A model generated the notes under the pieces. The model saw nothing but the letters and a program-made list of their open reading frames with translations, did not search any database and had not been told where the DNA came from. A stretch of DNA of 64,000 nucleotides from assembly GCF_047675955.1 (NCBI RefSeq), contig NC_132910.1:111335143-111399142 (forward strand), read 5' to 3'. Within the stretch, counting starts at the first letter, position 1. Each line of letters starts with the position of its first letter. This stretch comes from Chlorocebus sabaeus. Taxonomy: Eukaryota > Chordata > Mammalia > Primates > Cercopithecidae. Below are positions 12,269 through 23,500 of this stretch, piece by piece. The position numbers were made by a program, and so were the translations under genes.

Positions 12269-13445
12269 AATAAAAACCATGGGATTTTTGAGTTAGGTAA
12301 TATTCTAATTTTATATTCAATGTCTGTTAATCATAGATAAGTTAGATATGTTTCTTATTGCCTTTGTGGCCCCATGTTTTTAGTTTTTAAGGTGTTTTTC
12401 GATGTTATTTTTCATCTTTGTTCTAGGGTTGCCAACTATATCACATAATAATCCTGAGTATTAAATGAAAAAAAATGCAATAAGTGAATGCCTCTTTTCT
12501 TTTTCCTTTTTTTTTTTTTCTCATAAGGTAGGAAAATTCAAAGCACTGAGAGTATGTATATATTTTTTTCTCCCTACCTTTACTTCTGTGTTGGTGAAAA
12601 TAATTATACATGAGGCACAAAGTACAATGTATTTTATCTTGTCATTGTTTTCTGTTTGAAAGAAAAATTGTAGTACAACTAGGTAACAAATTAATTTTAC
12701 TAAAACAATTTAACAATATTTATTTTATGTGAAAAAAATGTTCTCATCATGGTTAGGTTTAATATGTTGTATGATACATATAGTAAATAATACATACAGT
12801 AAATAAGGTCATTCTATCGATATTATGGATAATATTTCTATTTGTTTTCATGTAAATAATACACACATTCATACATATTTAGTGTTTGTGTGTGTAAACT
12901 TCATGTTTGAAATGACATATTAATAACTGAACTTTTGAATCATCTTGTTATGCTACATATAGAATAATAAGGTATATAAGGGCAATAATGGTTCAAATAA
13001 CACAGCATAATTGCATATGATTGAGCTCCATAGACATGACCCGAGAGAATGGTACTCTTGTAACAACCATGCAATAGGCTTAGTGACTTTGAGAACATAC
13101 AAAAAGTGAAATGACCATGAATTACATTGTCAGAAATGTTTCATTATCCTCGTAATGAAAGAGAATGGAATAGAATTTATAATGAATGCAAAAACCAAAG
13201 CTCTTCATGTTCTTCTTTGTCATTAATATGAATGAGACATAATGAACAGCAAATTTCTCTTAGAAATACTGAGGTCACTGAAATAATTTCTGAAACATCA
13301 TGCAAGTAAATGTTTAGTAGTTTCAATAAGTTGTGAAAGTTGCTAGTTATGAACTATTATGATTTATTTTCCACTGAAATTTTCTTAATGATTATTCAAT
13401 ATATCAAGTATCATTTTAGAAACCTGGTTGAAAACTCCAACTGCC
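12269..13445. other. AT-rich stretch, nothing recognised
   Basis: Unique-looking sequence with T tracts (for example 12506-12520) and short chance frames. No gene, RNA or clear repeat is seen. Confidence 0.5.
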
Positions 13446-13816
13446 TTTATTAGTCCGTTTTCACGCTGCTGATTGACATACCTGAGGCTGGGTGATGTAC
13501 AAAAGAAAGAGGTTTAATTGGACAGCCAGTTCCACGTGGCTGGGGAAGCCTCACACACATGGCAGAAGGCCAGGAGGAGCAAGTCCCATTGTACGTGGAT
13601 CACAGCAGGCAAAGAGAAAATGAGAGTCAAGCAAACCAGTTTTCCCATGTCAAATCATCAGATCTCATAGAGACTTATTAACTACCATGAAAACAGTATG
13701 GGAGAAACCCATCCCCATGATTCAGTCACCTCCCACTGGCTCCCTCCCACAACACATGGGAATTGTAGGAGCTACAAGATGAGATTTGGGTGGGGACACA
13801 GAGCCAAACCATATCA
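13446..13816 (-). mobile_element. THE1-type LTR (3' LTR of a MaLR element)
   Basis: The plus strand runs from 'attagtccgttttcacgctg' to 'gccaaaccatatca'. The reverse complement therefore starts TGATATGGTTTGG and ends with the THE1/MST terminus. Internal phrases such as 'gaggtttaattgga', 'ttccacgtggctggggaagc' and 'gatttgggtggggacacaga' agree. Length (about 370 bp) fits THE1 rather than MSTA. Matching internal sequence follows directly, so this is the 3' LTR of a longer element. Confidence 0.88.
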
Positions 13817-14747
13817 TTCTGCCCCAGCCCCTCTCAAATCTCATATCTTCACATTTCAAAACCAATCATGCTTTCACAACAGTCCCCCAAAGTCTCAAGT
13901 CATTTCGGCATTAACTCAAAAGTCCACAGTCTAAAGTCTCATCCTAGACAAAGCAAGTCCCTTCTGCATATAAGCCTATAAAATCAAAAGCAAGTTGGTT
14001 ATTTCCTAGATACAATGGGGGATACAGGCATTGAGTAAATACAGCCATTCCATATGGGAAAAATTTGCCAAAACAAAGGGGTACAGGCCCCATGTAAGTC
14101 CAAAATCCAGTGGGGCAGTCAAATCTTAAAGCTCCAAAATGATCTTTGACTCCATTTCTTACATCCAGGTCATGCTGATGCAAGAGGTGGGTTCCCATGG
14201 TCTTGGGCGGCTCCACCCCTGTGGCTTCAAAGGGTAGAGCCTCCCTCCTGGCTGCTTTCACAGGCTGGCATTGAGCATCTGTGGCTTTTCCAGGAAAAAA
14301 GTGCAAGCTGTCAGTGGCTAAACCCATTCTGGGGTCTGGAGAATGGTGGCCCTCTTCTCACAGAACCACTAGGCAGTGCCCCAGTGGGGACTCTGTGTGG
14401 GACTCCAACCCTACATTTCCCTTCCGCACTGCTCTAGCTAAAGTTCTCCATGAGCGTCTTGCCCCTGCAGCAAACTTCCTGTTGGGCATCCAGGCATTTC
14501 CATACATCCTCTGAAATCTAGGCAGAGTTTCCCAAACCTCAGTTTTTGACTTCTGTGCACTCACAGGCTCAACACCACATGAAAGCTGCCATGGCTTGGG
14601 GCTTGCACCCTCTGAAGCCACAGCCTAAGCTCTATTTTGGTCAGCCATGGCTGGAGCAGCTGAGTCACAGGGCACCGTGTCTCTAGGCTGCACACAGCAC
14701 TGGGACCCTGGGCCTGGCCCATGAAACCATTTTCTCCTCGGCTTCTG
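13817..14747 (-). mobile_element. THE1 internal region, partly deleted
   Basis: Directly next to the LTR, the plus strand shows 'ctgccccagcccctctcaaa', 'catatgggaaaaatttgcca' and 'gccatggctggagcagctga', known from the non-coding internal part of MaLR/THE1 elements. About 930 bp remain, shorter than the roughly 1.6 kb I expect for the family. Open frames of 60-127 codons here (such as 13944-14327 minus) are chance frames: MaLR internal sequence lacks working gag, pol or env. It is GC-richer than its surroundings. Confidence 0.8.
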
Positions 14748-14788
14748 GAGATGGGATTAGGGTGAGGACACAAAGCCTAACCATATCG
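14748..14788 (-). mobile_element. Remnant of THE1 5' LTR (first ~40 bp only)
   Basis: The plus sequence 'ggattagggtgaggacacaa' and 'gcctaaccatatcg' is the mutated reverse complement of the LTR start (TGATATGGTT...GTGTCCCCACCC). Only these 40 bp of the 5' LTR are left, so the deletion removed the rest of that LTR plus adjoining internal sequence. The five bases outside each end are 'ctgcc' (13441-13445) and 'ttacc' (14789-14793), too different for a firm target-duplication call. Confidence 0.7.
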
Positions 14789-15803
14789 TTACCCATTAAA
14801 ATCCATAAGTGTTTTTGAGCTTTTATTCCTTATTTGTATTTTTACTCTTACCAAAAATAACTTACCTTATTTTGGAAGAAATATACTTTTTAATCTAGCA
14901 AATGCCATTGGAGAACATGTTCTATTTATGTTTCCGATTCCCATGACATCGTATTTCTAACTCTCTCTCTCTCTCTCTCTGTTAGACTCTACTTCTATTT
15001 CTTTCTCTTTCTCTCCCTATTCTTGTTCTTTTTTTTTTTTTTTTTTGTCAGGATGAGTATATATTTATACAACAATATTTCTTAAATATCAAAATGTAAA
15101 ATCAACTTTAATAATCTTCATACACTCCTAATGGAAACTAACTTCAAAGCAGTAATCAACATGGCTTTATATTTTTATTCAAGATACTTATGTAAGGTTA
15201 GATTAAGTTGTTTGAACTTCAGCCAAAATAAATCACAGATATTGTGCTTTATTTTTCATGGTTTTAATTTAATGTTTATTATTTCTCTTAAATCTTAAAA
15301 AGCCTGCCACAGTGTTCAGATTGAAATTGGGCTTTATGGTAGAATTCTCTAGTCTACATAGTAATAATGTAACATATTACTTTATCAATCATTTTCGTGA
15401 GTAGATATTTCATCAACTTTTCAGACATTATCCTTGAGATGCTTACTTAATGCCTACTTTGCTGCCATCCCTCCTTCCTATACCAGCGCAATGTCGACAA
15501 ACAAATGGGTGAGTGCAGATGTTTTTATATTGCAGAAACTTACTGAGTATTTCAGCACACTGTCATATAACTGCATCTGAAGTTGTATTTATATATCCTA
15601 TCCAGGCTTCCAAAAGAATAAACAAAAAAGCTGTCAAATATCATGGACACATTCAATAAAGAATTATTTTACATCAGTGATAGGACCCTTTAAGGTAGCT
15701 GCCACCATGGTCGTGGATGGTTTCATAGAACCCCTGCAATGCTAAAGAATCCTAGCTTTTGCATTAGTGGTCATCATCGTGTAGTTGCCCAGTGTTTTTT
15801 TCT
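14789..15803. other. AT-rich stretch with CT and T tracts
   Basis: Holds a CT dinucleotide run at about 14961-14980 and a T run at about 15029-15046. Otherwise unique-looking sequence with no gene. The T run is not followed by Alu or L1 sequence. Confidence 0.55.
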
Positions 15804-16506
15804 TGCCCCCTGTCCAGATAAAGCTGATTTATCAAGGTAGGGGAAATGCAACAGAGAAAGTGGTTAATTCACAGAGCCAGCTGAATAGAATACCAGAGTT
15901 TCATTTCTACACAAATTAGTCTCCCAGATAATTTGGGGGCTAAGGTTTTTTAATGGTACCTTGGGTGAAGGGGTGGGACTGGCTAGACATTGTATGCTTG
16001 CTACTGATTGGTTGGGGGTGCGATCATGGGAATGTGGGAAATGGTCCTCCTGTGCACTGAATCTCTTCTGGGTGGAGCCACAGGAGCAGTTGGCAGGTCC
16101 AAGCAGAGCCATCAGTCATGAGACATAAAAACTGAGACGATATCTCAAAGGGCCAGTCTTAGGTTCTACATTGGAGATGTCATGCACAGGAGTAATTTGG
16201 GGAATTTGCATATCTTCTGACCTCTGCAATAATGACTGGAAGTTGTTTATTTATACACGTTGGCAGAATGCAGGCTTCTCTATCCTCCTAGCCTGGTGGT
16301 GTCTCATTCGCTTTACAAAGGTGATAGAGTTTGTGGGAAGGGCTTTATCATTTAAGCTATAAACTAAATGTCTCCCAAAGTCAGCTTAGCCCAACCCAGG
16401 AATAATTAAGGACAGCGTGAAAGCCAAAGGCAAGATGGGGTTTGGTGAGATCAGATCTTCTTCACTGCCACAATTTTCTGTTATAATTTTTGCAAAGGTG
16501 GTTTCA
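15804..16506 (-). mobile_element. ERV1-type LTR related to the 11.2-kb copy
   Basis: On the minus strand it starts TGAAACCACCTTTGCAAAAA, followed by an LTR body that parallels the LTR at 11239-11889. Shared parts include 'ctcccaaagtcagcttagcc' (16373-16392) versus 'ctcccaaagttagttcagcg' in the first copy, and the 'ggttaattcacagagccagc' part near 15861. It is more diverged than the first copy. The left end (tgccccctgtccag, from 15804) is set by analogy. Five-base flanks do not match, so ends are approximate. No internal retroviral genes are seen. Confidence 0.6.
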
Positions 16507-16700
16507 ATGATAACGTATAAAAAAGATACAGATTTTAGATAGTAGCATATTCTTAATTTTGTTACTGATTCTTCTCTGGTTGTTCAGTAAATATCTTGTG
16601 GGACACTAATCAACCAATTTAAAAAGGCAAATCAATATTCTCAAATTGTCCTTGGATATTGGGAAGCAGAGTATAAACTTAAAAGCAAAATTACAAATAA

Positions 16701-17331
16701 TGTCAGGACACCCCTCCCCCCAAAAACAAACAAACAAACAAAAAACAAAAAAACTTCTCACCCAAAAGAGAAAGTCTTGCAACGCTCTCTTCCAAATGAG
16801 TAGTTGTTACTAGATTATGCATCAGCCAGATCCTCCTGGAGAGGTAAAAGGCCTCAGGCATCAGGGAAAGACAGACTCCTGGGATCATTCATGAATAAAT
16901 TCTTTGCTGGCCTCTCATAAACAAGGATATGCCAATTACAACTTTCTGTCTACAATCCAAGTCTAGCTCCTAATGGACACTGAAAATGTCCATTAGAAGC
17001 TTATCTTCCCAGAGGTAGAGCAGAGTCAAGACTCCTTCCTTCACCTACCTAGAACCTTCTGCATAATTGACTCTTCTTTTACTCCTTTTCTTTCTTCAGT
17101 AATTCACTTTATCTTAAGAGGAATTAACCTAAGCACCTACCTGCCCCCATCTGCCTTCCTCCTCCTCTCACTTAAGGAAATGTATAAACACTGAGCCTTT
17201 TGAAAACCTCTTCAGAAAAACAGCCACAGATTTGTCTGTGACTTATGTTTTTTTCCTGGGATGTGCTCAAAAGTGGCTTAATAAACCTCCATGATGGAGA
17301 CTTATGCCTCAGTCACTCATTTCCATTGTCA
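16701..17331 (+). mobile_element. Solo LTR, family uncertain, with AATAAA signal
   Basis: Runs from 'tgtcaggacacccctccccc' to 'ttccattgtca', so TG...CA ends are present. A polyadenylation signal AATAAA sits at 17280-17285 in the expected place near the 3' part, preceded by 'tcctgggatgtgctcaaaag'. A CAAA-rich tract occupies about 16725-16755. A strong inverted repeat lies at 16965-17001. I recognise the layout of an LTR but not the family, and I see no matching target duplication. Confidence 0.5.
16965..17001. other. 15-bp inverted repeat (hairpin) within LTR
   Basis: Arms are 'agctcctaatggaca' (16965-16979) and 'tgtccattagaagct' (16987-17001), separated by 7 nt. They pair at 14 of 15 positions. 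The hairpin lies within the solo LTR on the transcribed side upstream of its AATAAA signal. Function, if any, is unknown. Confidence 0.85.
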
Positions 17332-18387
17332 ATCTAACTCTAAAAAGAAATTTGAAAGGCCAGTTAAATAAGAGGTATACATGCTTTTTCTTTTTTGCTT
17401 AGTTTTGCTAAATTTTTCTTTTCTTCCATCCTGAGGCAAACTAATTTTGATACAAAGGATGTAAGTAACATTCTATAATAGCTACAGAGCTAGTTTAGGG
17501 CAAATCAGCTATAAAACCCTTTCCTAAACTCTCAGAAGAGAGACTTCTCTATAGTTCACATTTGGTGGAAGAAAATACAACCAGCAAGGAGTTCAACATC
17601 ATTAGAGTAATGATAATTGTAAAACAATCATGCTGAGCCAGATAATCTTTACACACAGATGACAATAGATACTCAAATGTTCTGTTAGAAGACAGAAACA
17701 ACCTTAGAGGATCAAGTGAATGCATTCAACTCATTTGCAAGCAGTGGGGATCACTGAGATTTAAAAAAAAAAAAATATGAAAACAAAACAGAACATTAGA
17801 AGCACTGCCATTGGAAATAAGATGATTCCCTCTAAATATACAATTGCCTGAAATTTAGCCTAAAATTCAGAGCTTCTAACAATGCCAGTCCTTGAAAATA
17901 GAGTTTAGAAAAAGAATCCTGTCTTTCAAGCTGACCTGACAGGATCATTATGAATGACTTGAGAAAACATTAAATGATGAACATGATAAGGTGCTAAATA
18001 AACACTTCACCAATTGAATCGGAGGTTTACTAAAATCTCTAGTTGGACTCATTGCAAAAGATGCCGATACCTTATTGAAATACTACCTTTACTGTAAACA
18101 CATATACCTATATGATGGCTTTTCTGGAATAAGGAGATGCCAAAAAAGCTAAGCTTAAAATAACACTATATACTGGAAAAGGTATTTGGCAAAGTTATCA
18201 GGAAACTAAGTTTTGCCACTGATTAGCTTGCTTCTTAATTTATTTTGTTTTAATTTCCTTAACTGCAAAGTGATTTTTACTGTGCTCTCTCAGTGTTCTT
18301 CCAGCATTAAATTATGAATCCTGAGATTGTTCCAATCACATCATAACAAATTACACAAGTGTAGGAAGATATGATCTGAATAAACAT
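17332..18387. other. AT-rich stretch before the inverted L1
   Basis: Unique-looking sequence with an A run at about 17763-17774. No gene, RNA or clear repeat is seen. Confidence 0.5.
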
Positions 18388-18397
18388 AAGAATAGCA

Positions 18398-19324
18398 TTA
18401 ATTAATTTTCGTATAAGGAGTAAGGAAAGGATCCAGTTTCAGCTTTCTACTTATGGCTAGCCAATTTTCCCAGCACCATTTATTAAATAGGGAATCCTTT
18501 CCCCATTTCTTGTTTCTCTCAGGTTTGTCAAAGATCAGATGGCTGTAGATGTGTGGTATTATTTCTGAGGACTCTGTTCTGTCCCATTGGTCTGTATCTC
18601 TGTTTTGGTACCAGTACCATGCTGTTTTGGTTACTGTAGCCTTGTAGTATAGTTTGAAGTCAGGTAGCGTGATGCCTCCAGCTTTGTTCTTTTGACTTAG
18701 GATTGTCTTGGAGATGCGGGCTCTTTTTTGGTTCCATATGAACTTGAAAGCAGTTTTTTCCAATTCTGTGAAGAAACTCATTGGTAGCTTGATGGGGATG
18801 GCATTGAATCTATAAATTACCTTGGGCAGTATGGCCATTTTCACAATATTGATTCTTCCTATCCATGAGCATGGTATGTTCTTCCATTTGTTTGTGTCCT
18901 CTTTTATTTCACTGAGCAGTGGTTTGTAGTTCTCCTTGGAGAGGTCCTTTACATCCCTTGTAAGTTGGATTCCTAGGTATTTTATTCTCTTTGAAGCAAT
19001 TGTGAATGGAAGTTCATTCCTGATTTGTCTCTCTGTTTGTCTGTTACTGGTGTATAAGAATGCTTGTGATTTTTGCACATTAATTTTGTATCCTGAGACT
19101 TTGCTGAAGTTGCTTATCAGCTTAAGGAGATTTTGGGCTGAGACAATGGGGTTTTCTAAATATACAATCATGTCATCTGCAAACAGGGACAATTTGACTT
19201 CTTCTTTTCCTAGCTGAATACCCTTGATTTCTTTCTCTTGCCTGATTGCCCTAGCCAGAACTTCCAACACTATGTTGAATAGGAGTGGTGAGAGAGGGCA
19301 TCCCTGTCTTGTGCCAGTTTTCAA
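18398..19324 (-). pseudogene. LINE-1 ORF2 fragment (reverse transcriptase to C-terminal part), inverted
   Basis: Encodes 308 uninterrupted residues of L1 ORF2p starting at an internal Met. It includes the reverse transcriptase motif GCPLSPLLF near residue 9 and the active-site FADD at about residues 49-52 (two catalytic aspartates retained). It continues through the thumb/linker region to 'TPYTKIN', where it stops only because the inversion junction supplies TAA. The endonuclease domain and most of the finger/palm region upstream are absent through 5' truncation, so no active protein is possible. The rest of ORF2 continues on the opposite strand from 19371. Confidence 0.93.
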
Positions 19325-19370
19325 AGGGAATTTTTCCAGTTTTTGCCCATTCAGTATGATATTGGCTGTT

Positions 19371-20317
19371 CAAGATGGATTAGAGACTTAAATGTTAGAC
19401 CTAATACCATAAAAATCCTAGAGGAAAACCTAGGTAGTACCATTCAGGACATAGGCATGGGCAAGGACTTCATGTCTAAAACACCAAAAGCAACAGCAGC
19501 AAAAGCCAAAATTGACAAATGGGATCTCATTAAACTAAAGAGCTTCTGCACAGCAAAAGAAACTACCATCAGAGTGAACAGGCAACCTACAGAATGGGAG
19601 AAAATTTTTGCAATCTACTCATCTGACAAAGGGCTAATATCCAGAACCTACAAAGAACTCAAACAAATTTACAAGAAAAAAACAAACAACCCCATTAAAA
19701 AGTGGGCAAAGGATATGAACAGACATTTCTCAAAAGAAGACATTCATACAGCCAACAGACACATGAAAAAATGCTCATCATCACTGGCCATCAGAGAAAT
19801 GCAAATCAAAACCACAATGAGATACCATCTCACACCAGTTAGAATGGCAATCATTACAAAGTCAGGAAACAACAGGTGCTGGAGAGGATGTGGAGAAATA
19901 GGAACACTTTTACACTGTTGGTGGGATTGTAAACTAGTTCAACCATTATGGAAAACAGTATGGCGATTCCTCAAGGATCTAGAACTAGATGTACCATATG
20001 ACCCAGCCATCCCATTACTGGGTATATACCCAAAGGATTATAAATTATGCTGCTATAAAGACACATGCACACGTATGTTTATTGCAGCACTATTCACAAT
20101 AGCAAAGACTTGGAATCAACCCAAATGTCCATCAGTGACAGATTGGATTAAGAAAATGTGGCACATATACACCATGGAATACTATGCAGCCATAAAAAAG
20201 GATGAGTTTGTGTCCTTTGTAGGGACATGGATGCAGCTGGAAACCATCATTCTTAGCAAACTATCACAAGAACAGAAAACCAAACACCGCATGTTCTCAC
20301 TCATAGGTGGGAACTGA
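19371..20317 (+). pseudogene. LINE-1 ORF2 C-terminal fragment
   Basis: This is the last roughly 315 residues of ORF2p, read without a stop from 'RWIRDLNVRP' to the normal C-terminus 'SLIGGN'. The C-terminal cysteine/histidine-rich segment is visible around 'CWRGCGEIGTLLHCWWDCKL'. The open frame of 324 codons starts at 19343 by running through the junction, so its first residues are not L1-derived in this frame. The matching upstream part lies inverted at 18398-19324. The absence of stops and the identity of the C-terminus suggest a recent insertion. Confidence 0.93.
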
Positions 20318-20545
20318 ACAATGAGATCACTTGGACTCGGGAAGGGGAACATCACACACCGGGGCCTATCATGGGGAGGGGGGAGGGGGGAGGGATTGCA
20401 TTGGGAGTTATACCTGATGTAAATGACGGGTTGATGGGTGCAGCACACCAACATGGCACAAGTATACATATGTAACATACCTGCACGTTATGCACATGTA
20501 CCCTACAACTTAAAGTATAATAATAAAAAATAAATTAAAAAAAAA
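20318..20545 (+). repeat. L1 3' UTR with G-rich tract and A-rich tail
   Basis: Follows the ORF2 stop directly. It holds the polypurine run 20373-20394 (four G runs separated by single A), the conserved 'catatgtaacatacctgcac' part and the weak polyadenylation region 'aaagtataataataa' before an A-rich tail. Unlike three other copies in the window, it lacks the short duplicated block just before 'gcagcac'. Confidence 0.9.
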
Positions 20546-20562
20546 AAGAATAGCATTAATTA

Positions 20563-23500
20563 TTTGTGTTGATATCTAATGGTAATTATCAAAAAGATCC
20601 TTGGGGATTTGTTTGGTGGCTTTTCTTTAACCAAACAGTTCATTAACAAAATCGAGTCAGTGCAATGAGTACTGATGAAAGTCAAGATATTTTTAAGACA
20701 TAGATAGGACCTGTTTTGAAGATAAACTGAGTGATTGAAAACTATACAACACATACATCAATTATGAAAGAAGTCACTTAAATAAGTATAATCATTTTAC
20801 ACCTTATATCTTACTGCATTCCGGTAATTCCCTCTGATAATCTCCTGAGAAATATAGATGCTAAAGAGCTACAATAGAAACATATCTGGTCTATAATCTT
20901 GAAAGAAGTAGAAAAATAAAATTTAGGAAAATATTTGGAGAAGGTAAACTACTCTATTAAGAGAGCAACAGACTTGTCCTCAACTCCTTTCTCTCTCCCT
21001 TAGGTACAGAAATATGTGTCTTCCGGATGAAGTATTGTCTTTAGGTAGAAAGACTCTAGAAAAATACCAAGAATTTCCGTGGGTTTCTGGACAAGAAAAA
21101 AATACTAGCAAGAGATAGGCTTTGGTTAATTTACAATTTTCACCTCTGTAGCTGGCATCAGAGACAGATTCACTCAACATACATTCCAATCCCCTTATAG
21201 CCCCTTCCTTCTACTGCAAAGACCAGGACAATTTATAGGCAGAATAATGGAAGTTCCTGGTTTTGCTTCCCTGAGGCAGTTGTTGAGTGGATAGTTTTAT
21301 TATCTGGAAGTTGTTACTGGTCCTTTGCAAGCTTTCTTTACAGATGGATACACTTGATACTGTAGGGATGTTATGGGTATTGATCCCGGTAGTTTCACAC
21401 TCTAAGGTTTGGCATAGATTCATGATGTCTGAACCAACTGGCAACTGCAGACTTCAGTACATTCATTTATTGTAGTCTTATAGTAGGGCCAACTTTCTTG
21501 TTACTGCTCTGTTTCTTAGTGAATAGACATCATAAAGCACAAAAGGAATGTATGTGTACATGTATGTACATGTGTGTATGTGTGTGTGCATATGTGTGGA
21601 CTGGGGCGAGGATTCAGAGTAAGGGAGTCCTATAAAGGAGACAGAGAAAAATAATACAGAAATAAACTAAGGGCATTCATATTAAAACTATTTAGCTAAA
21701 ATGGTGTTGTCTATTTAAGTCTCACTGCTAAGATTGTGAAATAGGATTAAAGTAGAAGATTCGTGGAAATGAAACATTATATCTGCTTAATTTGACCAAT
21801 TAAAATGGTTTTGAATGTTACAGTTCTAATTTTTAATATTTAAGTAGTAATGAATTATTAGTTGTCCCTAAATTTTCACCAATTTTTGTGGTACTTAAAA
21901 AAAAATGGCCCTAGAAAAAGTCCATGCTATTTTAACACTTTTCCTCAAAAACAAGCAAATATTGGATTAATTTCTGATATTTTGTTTTTGCTGTATTTTG
22001 CAGGTATGAGTTCTTATAAAATATCAACAGTGTACAAAATGTGAGGGTATGAGATTTTAAGCCTGGCTATAGAGAAACGTATGGATTAATGTTGTGAGGG
22101 GCATGCAAAAAGGGTATAAAAAAGTGAAAAAAAAGTTTGGCAGATGGAGCTGTAATGAGTCACTAGAGGTTAGAAACCATGAAAATGTAGCAGAAGCTAT
22201 TGGTACAGTTCCGTTAATTTCTCCAGAAGCCCTTACCAGTTCAAAAGTTAAAGGAGAAAGCAGATGGTGAAGTTTTGCTTGGTTCAGAAAAAAAGGGCAG
22301 GAAAGATAAGAAAAAGGAATAAAAAAGATGGATACTGTTATCCCTACAAAGCTGAAACCAAGATTTTCTCTAACTATGCTCCTTCTGAGAAGAAACATTT
22401 ACTACATAAAACTACTCCTGCCCTAATATCTGAAAAAAAGTGTATATGATGCCAATTTGGGTGAACAAAATTTGGCCTGAGATGACATCTCTAAAAGCTG
22501 AGATTTGCTTTTAAGTTTTGTAGGCGTGGGGCCAGTTTTGTGATAATCTTTCAGTTTTTGTTAAATTTTTGATTTTTTTTTTTTAAAACAAAACAAGGAA
22601 GACTTACTGTTGAACTAATTGAACTTTTATTTAAAGAATCCATTTCCATTTCAGAAGACAGCCCAGGCTGTAGGTGTTGAAACAACTTTATTTCTCTGGG
22701 GGAATCTATGTGAGCAGCCTGGGGCTGAGACCAAGCCAAATTAGAACTGCAGAGAATGAAAATTGATGTTAGGCTTCAATATTCTTTTGGGCTTTAGTTC
22801 AGAAAGGACATATTTTGATTTTGGTTTTAACTCCTTTGGGTTCCAAATGAAACATTAAAAATTCCTTCAAGTTAAAACAAAGAAATTTTATTTTATTGAA
22901 TTCTAAGTTATAACATTTTGTCTCTGGGAAATTCAGAAAGTTAAAACCATGTTCAGATCATTCAATTCTATGTGTGTAGGGGAGTGTGTTTGAAACACAT
23001 GTGAATCTAAGTTTGTTCTGTTGGGAATGCTGATTTTTGCTTAATTGCTTTTCAGCTTTACAAAATGTGTAATTTTAACCGAGGAGTTAGCGTATGGATG
23101 CTGCGTAGGCCTAGTGGAGGACTTGTTTCTGATGAGTGGTTTTACATTTGTTTTGCTGGGAGCTTATAAAATGTCAATATTCAGGACCTGGTATTTAAGA
23201 TAAGTTTTCAAGTTAGGCATTCTGAGTTAGCAATAAGTAGGGCATACATTTCAACTTCAAAGCCATGCGTAGTATAGCTCATGGTTACAAATTATGTAGA
23301 CAGATTTTTTTTAACCTAAAAACCAGGTAGTGATAGAAAGCTTCTTTGCCTTCTGCTGCTGCTTGTTGGTGAGTTACTATTTTTTTGATAGTTCACTTTT
23401 TTACTAATTAGTAAGCCCTTCGAGGATTCCTTCGTCACATAAGGCTCTAAGATCAACCTTCAGCTCCCATGGGCTCAAATCGCATATCCTTCCTCCAATA

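Larger units (their letters stand above)
18388..20562 (+). mobile_element. Young 5'-inverted LINE-1 with 17-bp target duplication
   Basis: The insertion is flanked by identical copies of AAGAATAGCATTAATTA at 18388-18404 and 20546-20562. The 3' segment (about 19370-20545) is L1 on the plus strand with end of ORF2, 3' UTR, G-rich tract (20373-20394) and an A-rich tail. The 5' segment (18405-19369) is L1 ORF2 on the minus strand. In L1 coordinates the inverted piece ends at the aattaatt that directly precedes the caagatgg where the plus piece starts, so little or nothing was lost. This is the structure left by twin priming during target-primed reverse transcription. Both ORF2 pieces are free of stops, so the copy is young. 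Total length is about 2.1 kb, 5'-truncated. Confidence 0.95.

Noticed and set aside
13944..14773. Overlapping frames of 70-127 codons on both strands
   Set aside because: They fall in non-coding THE1 internal sequence and overlap each other in several frames.
18398..19324. 308-codon minus-strand frame as a retroviral or host reverse transcriptase gene
   Set aside because: It is L1 ORF2 (GCPLSPLLF, FADD) in the inverted 5' part of the same insertion. It lacks an endonuclease domain and a true start.
19343..20317. 324-codon plus-strand frame as a host gene
   Set aside because: The product is the C-terminal part of LINE-1 ORF2 (CWRGCGEIGTLLHCWWD, ending SLIGGN) inside an insertion with target duplications.
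22057..22398. 113-codon minus-strand frame with a hydrophobic product
   Set aside because: Hydrophobic character follows from A-rich sequence read on the opposite strand. No start context, exon signals or known family.
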